DNA of 64,000 bases from Pseudoroseomonas aestuarii (GCF_042651065.1 NZ_JBHSCH010000001.1:1-64000), one strand, 5' to 3'. Shown: positions 47,620-57,100, counted from the stretch's first letter. Notes: generated from the letters alone by a model not told the origin. Numbers and translations: made by a program.

Positions 47620-50424
47620 CTACCAGCTGGTGCCCGGCGCGCGCAGCCCGCCGACGGTGAAGCCCGCATGCCGCGCCACGAAAGGCATCAGCCGCTCCAG
47701 CGCGTGCAGCATGGTGCCGTCATAGGGCAGCGGCTCCTCCGGATAGTCCTCCCAGCCCAGATCCAGGGCCAGCAGCGGCCGCAGCGCCGCGGGGCGGGCC
47801 CAGAACATGGTGCCGAGCGGGAAGTCGAAGGCCTCGTCCAGCGGCTGCGGCAGGCCCATCCGCGACGCCAGCGCCTCGGCCACCGCCCGGTTGCCGTCCC
47901 AGCCGACGATGTGCGGGTCCTCCGCCATCAGCAGGCCCAGCGCCGGACGCGCGGCGAAGGCCGCGGCGGCGAGGTCGAGCATGGCGTGCTCGCCGCCCAC
48001 CAGATTCTCCCACAGGAAATCGCACCAGACGCGCCCCAGCGTCGTATCGACCGAGATGCTCTTCTTGCCGTGCACATGCCCCACCACGTCGTAGCCGCCT
48101 TCGGCGATCTCCCGCGCGAAGCCGGTGAGGAAGGGGCCGATGTCGCGGCCGCGGTTCGGCACCAGCCGCACCGTCACGGCGCCATGGTGGTGGCGGAAGG
48201 CATGCCGCAGCGTGGCGGCCTTGCCCTCGCTGTCGGTGGACAGCAGCAGGTCGCAGGCGTTGCGGTTGGCGGCGAGGCGGCTGGCCAGCTCCGGTGCCAT
48301 GTCGGTGTAGTGGAAATGCGCCTGCAGCGCCATGCGCGGGGCCGCCCCCGGCGCGGGCGGCGGGCTGGCGGGCGAGAACACCTCGCGCAGCCAGGGGCCG
48401 GCGGGGCGGCCCTGCTCCAGCCAGTGCGTCACCGGCTCCGCCTCGGCCTGCGGGCCATCCAGCCCGTGGGCGCGGGCATAGACCTGCGGCTGGAAGCCGG
48501 CGAAGGGCCGCCGCAGCAGCGGCGTGGGCGAGGCCTCCCGGATGCCGGACCACAGCGCCCATTGCCGCACGGCCAGCCGCTCGGCCGCGCCCGGCTCCTC
48601 CGGCGCGGTGCCGGGGGCGAAGGCCATGTCCGGATCGACCAGGCCGGAATCGATCAGCCGGTCGGTCCGCGCGCGGCGGGCCGGGTCGGCGGCGGCGCGG
48701 CCCCAGGCGTCGATCTGCCGCACATAGGCGTCCATGTCGTAGGCCCGGGCGCCGACGCGGGCGACCTGCTCGCGGCTGGCCGCCCGCAGCGCCGGGTCCT
48801 CCGCCAGCCGGCAGAGCGCCTGCGCGGCGGCATGGGCATCGAGATGCGGCACCACCATCCAGGCGATGTCCGGGTCGGAGGCCAGGATCTCGGCCGTGCC
48901 GCAGGCGCCGGCGAAGCAGACCGTCGGAATGCCGCGGGTGACGGCGTCGATGCCCACATTCGGCTGCGGGTCGAGCCGCGAGCACATGAAGAAGGCGTCG
49001 GTGGCGGCATAGACCGGCTCCAGGTCGCTCACGGCGTCCATGAAGGCGAAGCTGTCCCCCAGATCCGACTGCGCGATCTGCTCGGCCAGGTAGGAGGAGT
49101 AGGTGTTGTCCTTCTCCGGGTCATAGCCATGGCCGATCCAGACGAAGCGCAGCTTCAGGTCGGGCCGCAGCCGCCGGGCGGTGGCGGCGGCGGCGATGAA
49201 CAGGTCCACCCCCTTGCGGATGTGCACGAAGCCGGCCCCCAGCACCAGGAAGGCGTCCTCCATGCCGGGCGGGCGCAGGATGGCCCGCTGCCGCTCCGAC
49301 AGGGGCTCGGCCTCGCCCGCGGGCATGGTGGGGTCGGAGCGGCCCTGCGGCATGATGTGCACGCCGCGCCGCTCGCGCAGCTCGGGGAAGGCCTCGAAGG
49401 AGGAGCGGGCGACGACCTGCGCCGGGAACACCACGTGCTCGGCATGGTCGTAGATGTCGCGCATCCGCCGCAGCGGCCGGGTGTAGGTGGCGAATTCGTG
49501 CACCAGCGCCACCACGGGCACGCCGAGCCGCGTCAGGGGCGGCACCATCAGGTGCGTCTCGATGCTGTTGGCCACCGCGTAGAGCGGCTGGTACAGCGCC
49601 ACCAGCCGCTCGGCGATGCGCTGCATCTCGGCCGCCTTCCATTCCTCCCAGACCAGCGGGCCGATGACGACGCTGGCCATGCGGGCGAAATCGGCCTCCA
49701 GCTCGCCGCCATGCATCATCAGGCAGACGATGCGGTAGTCCCGGGAGAGGCGGCGGATCAGGTTCCAGCCCAGCACCGGCGCGCCGGTGCGCGAGCCGTC
49801 ATGCGAGATGAACAGCATCACCGGCCGCCCGTCTTCCGGCAGGGGCGGGAAGCTGAGGCGGTTCACCACCGGGCGGGCGGGGCGGCCTTCGCGCTGGCCG
49901 TGCTCGATGTAGTGCAGCAGCGGATGCACGCCCGCGGCCGCGAGGTCCGGGTTGCTTTCCAGGTAGAAGACGGGGTCGAAGCTGTCGCCCGGCTGCCAGC
50001 CCAGCAGCTCCCCGATCAGCACGTAATGCGTCACTGGGTCCAGGCCCGCGGGCAGCTGGCGGCCATAGGCCGCCTCGTCGAACACCGCGCCGGCGCGGAT
50101 GCGGTCGGCGAGCACCTGGGCCTCGGCCGGGTTGCGCGGCAGGGGGCTCGGCGTCATCAGCGACAGCTCGGCCCAGACCAGGCCGGGCGGGCCATCGTGG
50201 CCGGACGCGCTGTAGTAGGGCCGCAGGAAATCGCTGGAGAAGCCGGGGCCGGGTTCCAGCCCCAGTCGCCAGCCGGTGCTCAGGTAGTGGCCGGCGGCGT
50301 CCGCCATCTCCGGCAGGTCGGCCTCGGCGCGGTAGAACAGCTCGTCCAGCACGCCGGATTCGCGCAGCAGCGCGGCATCCTCGGCGCTGGACGGCGAGGC
50401 GGCGGGGTCCAGCGCCGCGCTCAC
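47620..50424 (-). CDS. Glycosyltransferase fused to an RgpF-like rhamnan-synthesis domain
   Basis: Large protein of 934 residues. Residues 26-185 contain three copies of a short repeat with HYxxxGxxxG and FxxxxY features (HYLSTGWRLGLEPG, HYVLIGELLGWQPG, HYIEHGQREGR). A glycosyltransferase GT4-like core follows at about 200-600 (LFISHDGSRTGAPVLGWNL; VLGAGFVHIRKGVDLFIAAA; SRLDPQPNVGIDAVTRGIPTVCF). A fourth, degenerate repeat (VTHWLEQGRPAGPW) is near 665. The C-terminal 690-930 is the RgpF domain (VRLVPNRGRDIGPFLTGFAREIAEGGYDVVGHVHGKKS). It overlaps the upstream methyltransferase gene by ATGA. It probably builds a rhamnose-rich surface polysaccharide. Confidence 0.88.
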   Translation of the reverse strand: MSAALDPAASPSSAEDAALLRESGVLDELFYRAEADLPEMADAAGHYLSTGWRLGLEPGPGFSSDFLRPYYSASGHDGPPGLVWAELSLMTPSPLPRNPAEAQVLADRIRAGAVFDEAAYGRQLPAGLDPVTHYVLIGELLGWQPGDSFDPVFYLESNPDLAAAGVHPLLHYIEHGQREGRPARPVVNRLSFPPLPEDGRPVMLFISHDGSRTGAPVLGWNLIRRLSRDYRIVCLMMHGGELEADFARMASVVIGPLVWEEWKAAEMQRIAERLVALYQPLYAVANSIETHLMVPPLTRLGVPVVALVHEFATYTRPLRRMRDIYDHAEHVVFPAQVVARSSFEAFPELRERRGVHIMPQGRSDPTMPAGEAEPLSERQRAILRPPGMEDAFLVLGAGFVHIRKGVDLFIAAAATARRLRPDLKLRFVWIGHGYDPEKDNTYSSYLAEQIAQSDLGDSFAFMDAVSDLEPVYAATDAFFMCSRLDPQPNVGIDAVTRGIPTVCFAGACGTAEILASDPDIAWMVVPHLDAHAAAQALCRLAEDPALRAASREQVARVGARAYDMDAYVRQIDAWGRAAADPARRARTDRLIDSGLVDPDMAFAPGTAPEEPGAAERLAVRQWALWSGIREASPTPLLRRPFAGFQPQVYARAHGLDGPQAEAEPVTHWLEQGRPAGPWLREVFSPASPPPAPGAAPRMALQAHFHYTDMAPELASRLAANRNACDLLLSTDSEGKAATLRHAFRHHHGAVTVRLVPNRGRDIGPFLTGFAREIAEGGYDVVGHVHGKKSISVDTTLGRVWCDFLWENLVGGEHAMLDLAAAAFAARPALGLLMAEDPHIVGWDGNRAVAEALASRMGLPQPLDEAFDFPLGTMFWARPAALRPLLALDLGWEDYPEEPLPYDGTMLHALERLMPFVARHAGFTVGGLRAPGTSW

Positions 50425-51683
50425 GGGCGGCCCTGCCCGACGAGGCGGTCGCGCAGCCTGTGCCGCAGCGGCCGTGGCACCAGGCGGGCCAGATGCAGCA
50501 CCCCCAGGCGGTGCAGCCGGGCGATCCGCTGCGCGCGCATCTCGGCCTCCTGCGCATCCTGCCGTGCCCGCTCGGCCGCCTCCAGCCGCAGGCGCTCCAG
50601 CTCGGCCATCTCGGCTTCCGTGGCGCCGGTGTTGCCGGCCGGCACCGCGCCGCGCGGCGGGCGCCGCCGGAAGGCCTGCCGCAGCGCCGCGTGCTGGCGC
50701 CGCAGCCGCTCCATCTCCCCTTGCAGCCCTTCCGCTTGGCCGTGGAGCAGGCCGATCTCCTCCCGCGCCGCGCTCAGCTCGTCCTGCAGGCGGGCGATGG
50801 TGGCGACGTTGTTCCGGGCATTCTCCTCGTAGATGGCGGCCTGCGTGGCATAGGCCGCGAGCTCCCGCCGCGTCGCCTCCGGGATCTCGCCCACGGGGGG
50901 GAGCGTGCTCGCCTGCACCAGGCCCTGGATCTCGCTGGTCTCGATGAAGAGCGAGTTCGGCACGTCATCCACCGCCGAATCGGAGGCGACGGCGATGAGG
51001 TAGGGGGGGCGGGGCAGGGCGCCGCTGGCCTCGTAATGCGCCGGGCCGCGCTTCTCGAAGGTCAGGGTGCGGGCCGGGCCGGTGCCGTCATCCGCCACCA
51101 GGGCGGAGCCCATCATCGGCCGCTGCGCGAGGAGATGCACCCGCGGGAAGAAGCGGCGCAGCAGCGCCTCGAATTCCGGGCGGGACAGCTCGTTCACATG
51201 GTAGGGGTTGGCCGCGCTGCCGGGCGGCGAATACACGTCCCGCTCGGGGGAGGAGATGATGAGGCGCCCGCCGGGGCGCAGCACCCGGCGCACCTCCGCC
51301 ATGAACTGGTCGTGCTCGTAGAAATGCTCGAGCGTCTCGAAGGAGACCACGGCATCGACGCTGGCATCGGCCGCCGGCAGGCGGCGCGCGTCGCCCTGCT
51401 GGTAGCGCAGGTTCGCGGCGGGGTAGGCCCGCGCCGCGTGCTCCACCGCCTGGGCCGAAAGCTCCACGCCCAGCACGGAGCGCGCCGCCTGCGCCAGCAG
51501 GGCGGAGCCATAGCCTTCGCCCGCGGCCACATCCAGCACGTCCAGGCCGCGGCACAGGCTGCGCGCCAGGAAGTAGCGGTGCAGGTGCTCGATCTCGACC
51601 TGCCCGGAGGTGGCGGTGGTCAGACGCTCGCCCGTCCACTCCAGAGGCGCCGCGGGCATCACCCGTTCGAAGATCTCACCCAC
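50421..51683 (-). CDS. Coiled-coil methyltransferase of the polysaccharide cluster
   Basis: Protein of 420 residues. The N-terminal class I methyltransferase has LDVLDVAAGEGYGSALLAQAARSVLGVELSAQAV (motif I) near 48, FETLEHFYEHDQFMAEVRRVLRPGGRLIISSPERD near 114. A long coiled coil runs from about 265 to 395 (YATQAAIYEENARNNVATIARLQDELSAAREEIGLLHGQAEGLQGEMERL), then a basic tail. Such proteins often cap O-antigen and regulate chain length (WbdD-like logic), the coiled coil acting as a ruler. That role is an analogy only. It starts at a GTG with GGAAGGGAG upstream and shares ATGA with the glycosyltransferase. Confidence 0.85.
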   Translation of the reverse strand: MGEIFERVMPAAPLEWTGERLTTATSGQVEIEHLHRYFLARSLCRGLDVLDVAAGEGYGSALLAQAARSVLGVELSAQAVEHAARAYPAANLRYQQGDARRLPAADASVDAVVSFETLEHFYEHDQFMAEVRRVLRPGGRLIISSPERDVYSPPGSAANPYHVNELSRPEFEALLRRFFPRVHLLAQRPMMGSALVADDGTGPARTLTFEKRGPAHYEASGALPRPPYLIAVASDSAVDDVPNSLFIETSEIQGLVQASTLPPVGEIPEATRRELAAYATQAAIYEENARNNVATIARLQDELSAAREEIGLLHGQAEGLQGEMERLRRQHAALRQAFRRRPPRGAVPAGNTGATEAEMAELERLRLEAAERARQDAQEAEMRAQRIARLHRLGVLHLARLVPRPLRHRLRDRLVGQGRP

Positions 51684-51750
51684 GCGCTTGGTCTCCCTTC
51701 CGCTGTTCTGCTGCCCGCATGACGCGGCCGGGCGGGCCGCGTCGCCTATC

Positions 51751-52716
51751 TCAGCCCATGGTCGAGAGCGTGGCCGCGCCGGCCAGGTCGCTCAGGGTCC
51801 GGCTCATGCCCTCGGCGAAGGACAGGCGGGGCGCCCAGCCCAGCACGTCGCGCGCCCGGCGGATGTCCAGCACGCTGACCGGCACGTCGAAGGCCCTGCC
51901 GGGCTCGCGCCGCACGGCCAGGCGGCGGCCGAGGCGCGCCTCCAGCTCCGCGATGATGGTGTTGAGGCTGGTGCCCTGGCCGCTGCCGATGTTGACGACC
52001 CAGTTCTCCCCGACCTCGGGGCAGGTGGCCAGCGCCGCCATGCCGGCCGCCGCGTCGGCGATGTGGATGAAGTCGCGCACCACCTCGCCATCGCCCCAGA
52101 TGGTGATGGGCTGGCCGGTGAGGGCATGGTGCAGGAAGGTGGTGGCGGCGCCCTGGCCGCGCGCGAGGTCCTGCCCGGCGCCGAAGGGATTGGCGAGCCG
52201 CGCCACCCGGCAATCCAGCCCGTAAAGGGCGCGGTAGAGGCCGAGATACAGCTCCACCGCCGCCTTGCCGGCGCCATAGGCGGTGATCGGCGCGAGGGTG
52301 TGCTCCTCCGGCACCGGAACCTGGCGCAGCCGGCCATAGACCGTGCCACCGGAGGAGGAGAAGACCAGCCGCGGCGCCGCCTTGCCCCGCCGGCGCATGG
52401 CCTCGAGCAGGGCGAGGGTGGGGGTGGTGTTCAGGGCGAGGTCGCGGGCAGGGTCGGCATTGGCGCTGGCCGGCAGCGAGGCCCAGACATAATGGTGCAC
52501 CACCGCCACGCCTTCGAGCATGGCGTCCCAGTCGGCGGTGGCCAGGTCGGCGGTGCAGTGGCCGATGCGGTGGCGGACCGCCTCGGGGTAGGTGACGGAG
52601 AGCGGCGCCCTGTCGCAGAGCATGACCGTCTCCCCGGCCTCGGCCAGGAGCAGCGCCACATGGCGGCCGATGAAGCCGCAGCCGCCAAGGATGAGATGAT
52701 GGCGGGTCCCGGTCAT
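51751..52716 (-). CDS. NAD-dependent epimerase/dehydratase
   Basis: Extended short-chain dehydrogenase of 321 residues. Rossmann motif GGCGFIGRHVA is near 11, catalytic YGAGKAAVE (YxxxK) near 146, with SSSGGTVYGR near 121 supplying the Ser/Thr. GDGEVVRDFIHIADAA near 208 and VVNIGSGQGTSLNTII near 240 are typical of UDP-sugar 4-epimerases. It is the first gene of the minus-strand polysaccharide operon and probably makes the nucleotide sugar for the downstream transferase. Substrate specificity cannot be read from this. Confidence 0.88.
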   Translation of the reverse strand: MTGTRHHLILGGCGFIGRHVALLLAEAGETVMLCDRAPLSVTYPEAVRHRIGHCTADLATADWDAMLEGVAVVHHYVWASLPASANADPARDLALNTTPTLALLEAMRRRGKAAPRLVFSSSGGTVYGRLRQVPVPEEHTLAPITAYGAGKAAVELYLGLYRALYGLDCRVARLANPFGAGQDLARGQGAATTFLHHALTGQPITIWGDGEVVRDFIHIADAAAGMAALATCPEVGENWVVNIGSGQGTSLNTIIAELEARLGRRLAVRREPGRAFDVPVSVLDIRRARDVLGWAPRLSFAEGMSRTLSDLAGAATLSTMG

Positions 52717-52883
52717 GGCGCGAAGGAATCCAAGCTTTGTCTTTCCGTGAACAGGGCCATGAGCAGAACGCCGGGCCCTGAGGGGCCCCCGCGCTTATAG
52801 GCGAGGTGGGGAGGGCGCGCCACCACCCCTCCCAGCGCGGCTCGGGACGTGGCCCAGGGGAGCGTGGCCCGGGGGAGTGTGGC

Positions 52884-53657
52884 TCAGGGCGTGGCGGCGG
52901 TGGCCAGGGTGGCGGTGCCCGCCTCCGGCATGCCGCCGCGCGGCAGCGGGCGCCAGGTGCCGCCGGCCAGGATCTCGCTGGGGTGGAAGCGCGCCTTGTA
53001 GGTCATCTTGCGGCTCTGCGGCACCCAGTAGCCGAGATAGACGTAGGGCAGCCCCAGCTCCACCGCCCGCCGCACCAGCCACAGGATGATGAAGGTGCCG
53101 AGCGAACGCTTCTCCAGCTCCGGCTCGTAGAAGGAGTAGACGGCCGACAGCCCGTCGCTCAGCCAGTCGGTCAGGCAGCCGCCGAGCAGCCGGCCATCGG
53201 CGTCGCGGAACTCCACCAGCCCGGTGGTGATCGGCGTGTCCTCCACCATGGCGCGGTAGTCGTAGAAGCCCATCGCCGCCATGTCGCCATCCTGGTGGCG
53301 GCTGCGCTGGTAGCGCTGGAACAGCGAGAACTGCTCGGCCGTGGCGCGCGCCGGGGCGGGGCTGCCCTGCACCCCCTCATTGGCGCGGGCGACGCGGCGC
53401 TGCGTGCGGTCCGGCCGGAAGCCGGCGGCGTCGATGCGGATGGGAATACAGGCCTGGCAGCCCGGGCAGACCGGCGAATAGGCGATGTTGTGGCTGCGGC
53501 GGAAGCCGGCGCGCGAAAGCCGGTCGTGCAGCGGCTCGGCATCGGGGCCGGTCAGCTCGGTCACGATCTTCCGTTCCAGCCGGCCGGCCAGGTAAGGGCA
53601 GGGCAGCGGCGCGGTGGTGTAGAAGAATTGCGGGCGGCGGGTGGAGCGGTGCAGCAT
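52884..53657 (-). CDS. bpt: Aspartate/glutamate leucyltransferase Bpt
   Basis: Bacterial ATE-type aminoacyl-tRNA protein transferase that adds Leu to N-terminal Asp or Glu, marking proteins for ClpS/ClpAP. It has 257 residues. The N-terminal ATE domain has PLPCPYLAGRLERKIVTEL near 18 and the Cys cluster SPVCPGCQACIPIRIDAAGFRPDRTQRR near 62. The C-terminal domain has GLPYVYLGYWVPQSRKMTYKARFHPSEIL near 205, the acyltransferase region. The start at 53657 has AGGGGAACAG upstream. It lies alone between the polysaccharide operon and penicillin acylase. Confidence 0.94.
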   Translation of the reverse strand: MLHRSTRRPQFFYTTAPLPCPYLAGRLERKIVTELTGPDAEPLHDRLSRAGFRRSHNIAYSPVCPGCQACIPIRIDAAGFRPDRTQRRVARANEGVQGSPAPARATAEQFSLFQRYQRSRHQDGDMAAMGFYDYRAMVEDTPITTGLVEFRDADGRLLGGCLTDWLSDGLSAVYSFYEPELEKRSLGTFIILWLVRRAVELGLPYVYLGYWVPQSRKMTYKARFHPSEILAGGTWRPLPRGGMPEAGTATLATAATP

Positions 53658-53721
53658 CTGTTCCCCTACTTTCCCTGCCCGCGCGCCACGATGCAACGGT
53701 GGATGCGCACCTTCCGCCGCC

Positions 53722-56166
53722 TCATTCGCCCGTGGCCCCGCCGGGCACCAGGGTGAACTGGCCGCCCGCCTGCTCCGGCACGGCGCCGAGGCGCAGCAGC
53801 CGCGCCCCTTCCGCGCCCTGTCCCGCCCAGAGCGGCGCCTGGTCTCCCCAGTGGCGGGAGAGCGGGTGGCCCGACTGCCCGGTGGCGATCACCGCCCAGG
53901 CGCCGTCGGGCGTGGCGAGGTCGAACACGGCGCGCAGGCCGGGGCCGTGCACGTGGCGGAAGCCGCCATCCATGCCGCCGCGGTTGACCGTCTCGCCATC
54001 GCCCGGCGTGGGCAGGGCGATGGCCGTCCAGCCGCCGAGGCCGGGGAGGAAGCGCAGCAGCGGGTGCTCGAACCGCACTTCATGCGCATCCCCCCAGCGC
54101 CAGGCCGCGGGGTCCGGGCCGAAGCGCGCCACCAGCGCCTCCACCGCCTCGGTCAGCGCGGCGGCGGCGAGCGCGGCACAGGCGCCGCCGGGGGCGAATT
54201 CCGGGGCCGGGCGGGGCGCGCCAGCTTCGGCGGCGGGGCGGCACCAGTGCGCGCCGCGCCCGTCCGGGTGCAGCACGAAGCGCAGGAACTCCGCCGTGGG
54301 CGGCCAGCCGCCCTCCGGCACGCCGCCATGCGCCAGCGCCATGCGGGTGGCCAGCTTCCACCAGGCGTTGAAGATGAGCGGCTGCGGCCGGTCCACCGCC
54401 ATCTCGCCCTCCCAGCCCAGCAGCAGGTCGCGCGCCACGCCGGCCGGGCCGCCGGGGCGGGGCAGGGCCAGCAGCACCGGCAGCACCTCCCGCGCGAACA
54501 GGCTGGTGGCATCCTGCTGGATCGCCGCCTGGTCCTGCGGCGTGTGGCGCCCGCGCTGCGCCAGCAGGCCGTGGATGCGGCGGAAGCGCCAGTCGCCATG
54601 CCAGTCGCGGCCGAGATAGGGCTCCGCGCCCTCCGGCTGCACGCGGTTGTTGGCGTTCACCAGTGCGCCGCCGGCGGGGCGCTCGGCATGGGGCAGCGCG
54701 TCGAAGGGCAGGAAGCCGGCCCAGTCATGGCTGCCATCCCAGCCGGGCGCGGGCAGGCTGCCATCGCCCGCGCGGCGCAGCGGCGTGCGGCCGGTGAGGT
54801 ACATGGCGATGCCGCCCGCCGCCTCCGCCACCATCAGGTTCTGCGGCGGCGCGGTGATGCGGGCGGCCGCCGCCCGCGCCGTGGCGAGGTCGCCCGCGCG
54901 GTTCAGCGCCAGCAGCCCGGCGGCGGCGCTGTCGCCCGGCTCCAGATTGGCCATTTGCACCGCGAGCACCGTGCCGTCCGCCGGGCTGCCCTCCAGGTCG
55001 GAGATCACCGGGCCGTGCCGCGTCTCGCGCACCCGCAGCACCTGCTCCTCCTGGCCGCGGATGGCGATGCGCTCCTCCCGCACGGCGAAGGGGCGGGGGC
55101 CGTCCGGCGTCTCGTAGCCCTCGGCGCCGGAGAGGCGCTCGATGAACAGGTCCTGCGTGTCGGAATGGGTGGTGGTGAAGCCCCAGGCCAGGCTCTCGTT
55201 GCGGCCGATCACCATGAAGGGCACCCCCGGCGCGGTGGCGCCCGCCAGGAAGCGGCCGCCCGGCAGCTCGATCCGCGCCAGATACCACAGGATCGGCGCC
55301 TGGAAGCCGAGATGCGGGTCGGACGCCAGCAGCGCGCCGCCACTGGCCGAGCGGGCGGGCGCCAGCGCCCAGGCGTTGGAGGCGACATTGGGCAGCGGCG
55401 CATCCTCGGGGAAGCGCGGCAGGGCGGCGGCGAGGCGCGCCATCCGCCCCGGCTCCAGCAATCCCGGCTCCAGCGCCGCCTGCCGCTCCGCCGCGCCATC
55501 GGGGCGGCCGGGGCTGTCATCGGCCGGCCACAACTCGGCCAGCCGCGCGGGCGGCAGCAGGGCGGCGAGGCGGGCGCGGTCCAGCTCCGTGCGCCAGTTG
55601 TTGGAAAGCCACAGCCCCATGGTCTTGGCCCAGAGCAGCGAATGCGCCGGCTGCCACGGCTCCGGCACGCCGAGCGCCAGGAATTCCGGCGCGGCGAGGC
55701 GGCCGCGCGCGCCGATCCAGGCGTTCACCCCCTCGGCATAGGCCTCCAGCACGGCGCGCGTGTCGGGCGGCAGGGCGTCGTAATCGGCCTCGGCGCGCTG
55801 GCGGAGCCCGAGGGTGCGGTGGAAGCGGTCCAGCCGCAGCGCCGCCGGGCCGGCGATCTCGGCCAGGCGGCCGCTGGCGTTGCGGCGCATCAGCTCCATC
55901 TGGAACAGCCGGTCCCGCGCATGCAGCCAGCCCAGCGCGCGCGCCGCGTCCGCCTCGGTGCGGGCGGTGATGCGGGGGATGCCGTGCGAATCCTCCACCA
56001 CCTCCACCGGGGCGGAGAGGCCGGGCAGGCCGATGCGCCCCGCGCGCGGGGGCAGGCTGGCCCAGAGCAGCCCGGCCGCGCCGAGGCCGGCCAGGATCAG
56101 GATCAGGGCGGCGGCGATCAGGCCGCGACGGAAGAAGCGGCGCAGCCGGCCGGGGCGTCTCTGCAT
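53722..56166 (-). CDS. Penicillin acylase family protein
   Basis: Ntn-hydrolase of 814 residues that hydrolyses amide bonds; relatives cleave penicillins, acyl-homoserine lactones or other N-acyl compounds. A hydrophobic anchor or uncleaved signal (about 14-36) sends it to the periplasm. The N-terminal alpha region has VVEDSHGIPRITARTEADAARALGWLHARDRLFQMELMRR near 56. The chain is cut before the nucleophilic Ser, S263 in LPNVASNAWALAP. Beta-subunit landmarks are LASDPHLGF, AWGFTTTHSDTQDLF and VNANNRV. GGGAAGC precedes the ATG. It is divergent from yraN. The natural substrate is unknown. Confidence 0.9.
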   Translation of the reverse strand: MQRRPGRLRRFFRRGLIAAALILILAGLGAAGLLWASLPPRAGRIGLPGLSAPVEVVEDSHGIPRITARTEADAARALGWLHARDRLFQMELMRRNASGRLAEIAGPAALRLDRFHRTLGLRQRAEADYDALPPDTRAVLEAYAEGVNAWIGARGRLAAPEFLALGVPEPWQPAHSLLWAKTMGLWLSNNWRTELDRARLAALLPPARLAELWPADDSPGRPDGAAERQAALEPGLLEPGRMARLAAALPRFPEDAPLPNVASNAWALAPARSASGGALLASDPHLGFQAPILWYLARIELPGGRFLAGATAPGVPFMVIGRNESLAWGFTTTHSDTQDLFIERLSGAEGYETPDGPRPFAVREERIAIRGQEEQVLRVRETRHGPVISDLEGSPADGTVLAVQMANLEPGDSAAAGLLALNRAGDLATARAAAARITAPPQNLMVAEAAGGIAMYLTGRTPLRRAGDGSLPAPGWDGSHDWAGFLPFDALPHAERPAGGALVNANNRVQPEGAEPYLGRDWHGDWRFRRIHGLLAQRGRHTPQDQAAIQQDATSLFAREVLPVLLALPRPGGPAGVARDLLLGWEGEMAVDRPQPLIFNAWWKLATRMALAHGGVPEGGWPPTAEFLRFVLHPDGRGAHWCRPAAEAGAPRPAPEFAPGGACAALAAAALTEAVEALVARFGPDPAAWRWGDAHEVRFEHPLLRFLPGLGGWTAIALPTPGDGETVNRGGMDGGFRHVHGPGLRAVFDLATPDGAWAVIATGQSGHPLSRHWGDQAPLWAGQGAEGARLLRLGAVPEQAGGQFTLVPGGATGE

Positions 56167-56243
56167 GCTTCCCGATGTGGGGCGGAAGGCGCGCGGCCAC
56201 AGCCCGGCTTGCGCCGTTTCACGCCTGCGTGAAGAGTGGCGCG

Positions 56244-56630
56244 ATGCGCCGCACGCCCGAGACACGCGCCGCCGCCACGATGCGCGGCCAGCAGGCGGAG
56301 GAAGCCGTGGCCGCCCGGCTTGAGGCGGCGGGCTGGGCGGTGCTGGCGCGCCGCCTCCGGGGCGCGCGCGGCGGCCCCGCCGGAGAGATCGACCTCGTCG
56401 CCGAGCGGGAGGGGCTGCTGGCCTTCATCGAGGTGAAGGCGCGGGCGGAGCTGGCGGGCGCCGCCCTGGCGCTCGGCCCCCGCCAGCGCGCCCGCCTGCT
56501 GGCGGCGGCGGAGGCCTGGATGGCGGCGAACCCCGGCCATGGCGCGGCCGGCGTGCGGTTCGACGTGGTGCTGGTGGACGGGGCCGGGCGGATGCGGCGC
56601 ATTGCCGATGCCTTCCGGCAGGAAGGATAG
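56244..56630 (+). CDS. YraN family protein
   Basis: Small UPF0102 protein of 128 residues with a restriction-endonuclease-like fold. The family pattern is clear: AEEAVAARLEAAGWAVLARRLRGARG, then GEIDLVAEREGLLAFIEVKARAEL (the E-x-D ... ExK nuclease-like core) and FDVVLVDGAGRMRRIADAF. The function is unknown; a link to Holliday-junction or DNA processing has been suggested from the fold. It usually follows rsmI; here it faces the acpS 3' end and is divergent from penicillin acylase, so the usual context is broken. A GTG at 56229 is an alternative start. Confidence 0.88.
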   Translation: MRRTPETRAAATMRGQQAEEAVAARLEAAGWAVLARRLRGARGGPAGEIDLVAEREGLLAFIEVKARAELAGAALALGPRQRARLLAAAEAWMAANPGHGAAGVRFDVVLVDGAGRMRRIADAFRQEG

Positions 56631-56638
56631 GCGCCGCC

Positions 56639-57049
56639 TCAGGGCACCAGCCGCACCGCCGCGATGATGACGATGGCCTGGGCGTAGGGATACTCGTCGG
56701 TCATGGTCAGGCTGACCTGGGCGCCGTAGCCCTGCGGCGTGATGGCGTCCAGCCGCTGCGCCGCGCCGCCGGTGAGGCGCAGCGAGGGCTGGCCGGTGGA
56801 GAGGTTCACCACCCCAAGGTCGCGCCAGAACACGCCCGCCCGGAAGCCGGTGCCGAGCGCCTTGGAGGCCGCCTCCTTGGCGGCGAAGCGCTTGGCATAG
56901 GTGGCGGCGCGCAGCTTGGGCGTGCGCGATTCCGCCTTCTTGCGCTCCAGCGGGGTGAAGACCCGGTCGAGGAAGCGGTCGCCGTAGCGCTCGATGGAGC
57001 GCTCGATGCGGCGGATGTCGACGATGTCGTTGCCGAGGCCGATGATCAT
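56639..57049 (-). CDS. acpS: Holo-[acyl-carrier-protein] synthase AcpS
   Basis: Transfers 4'-phosphopantetheine from CoA to apo-ACP. It has 136 residues. The magnesium-binding Asp is D8 in MIIGLGNDIVDIRRIE and the Glu is E59 in RFAAKEAASKALGTG. Both are the standard family residues. FTPLERKKAESR near 31 is also typical. In many Alphaproteobacteria acpS precedes lepB; here it is separated from lepB by about 14 kb and lies downstream of a yjdM-like gene and rsh. Confidence 0.96.
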   Translation of the reverse strand: MIIGLGNDIVDIRRIERSIERYGDRFLDRVFTPLERKKAESRTPKLRAATYAKRFAAKEAASKALGTGFRAGVFWRDLGVVNLSTGQPSLRLTGGAAQRLDAITPQGYGAQVSLTMTDEYPYAQAIVIIAAVRLVP

Positions 57050-57100
57050 GCCAAGGCTTTAGAGCAGAATCCCGCTAGGCAAAATCACCTCCGGGACAGC

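Noticed and set aside
47590..50832. 1080-codon plus-strand frame opposite the glycosyltransferase
   Set aside because: Low-complexity His/Arg/Gln reading antisense to a clearly conserved protein.
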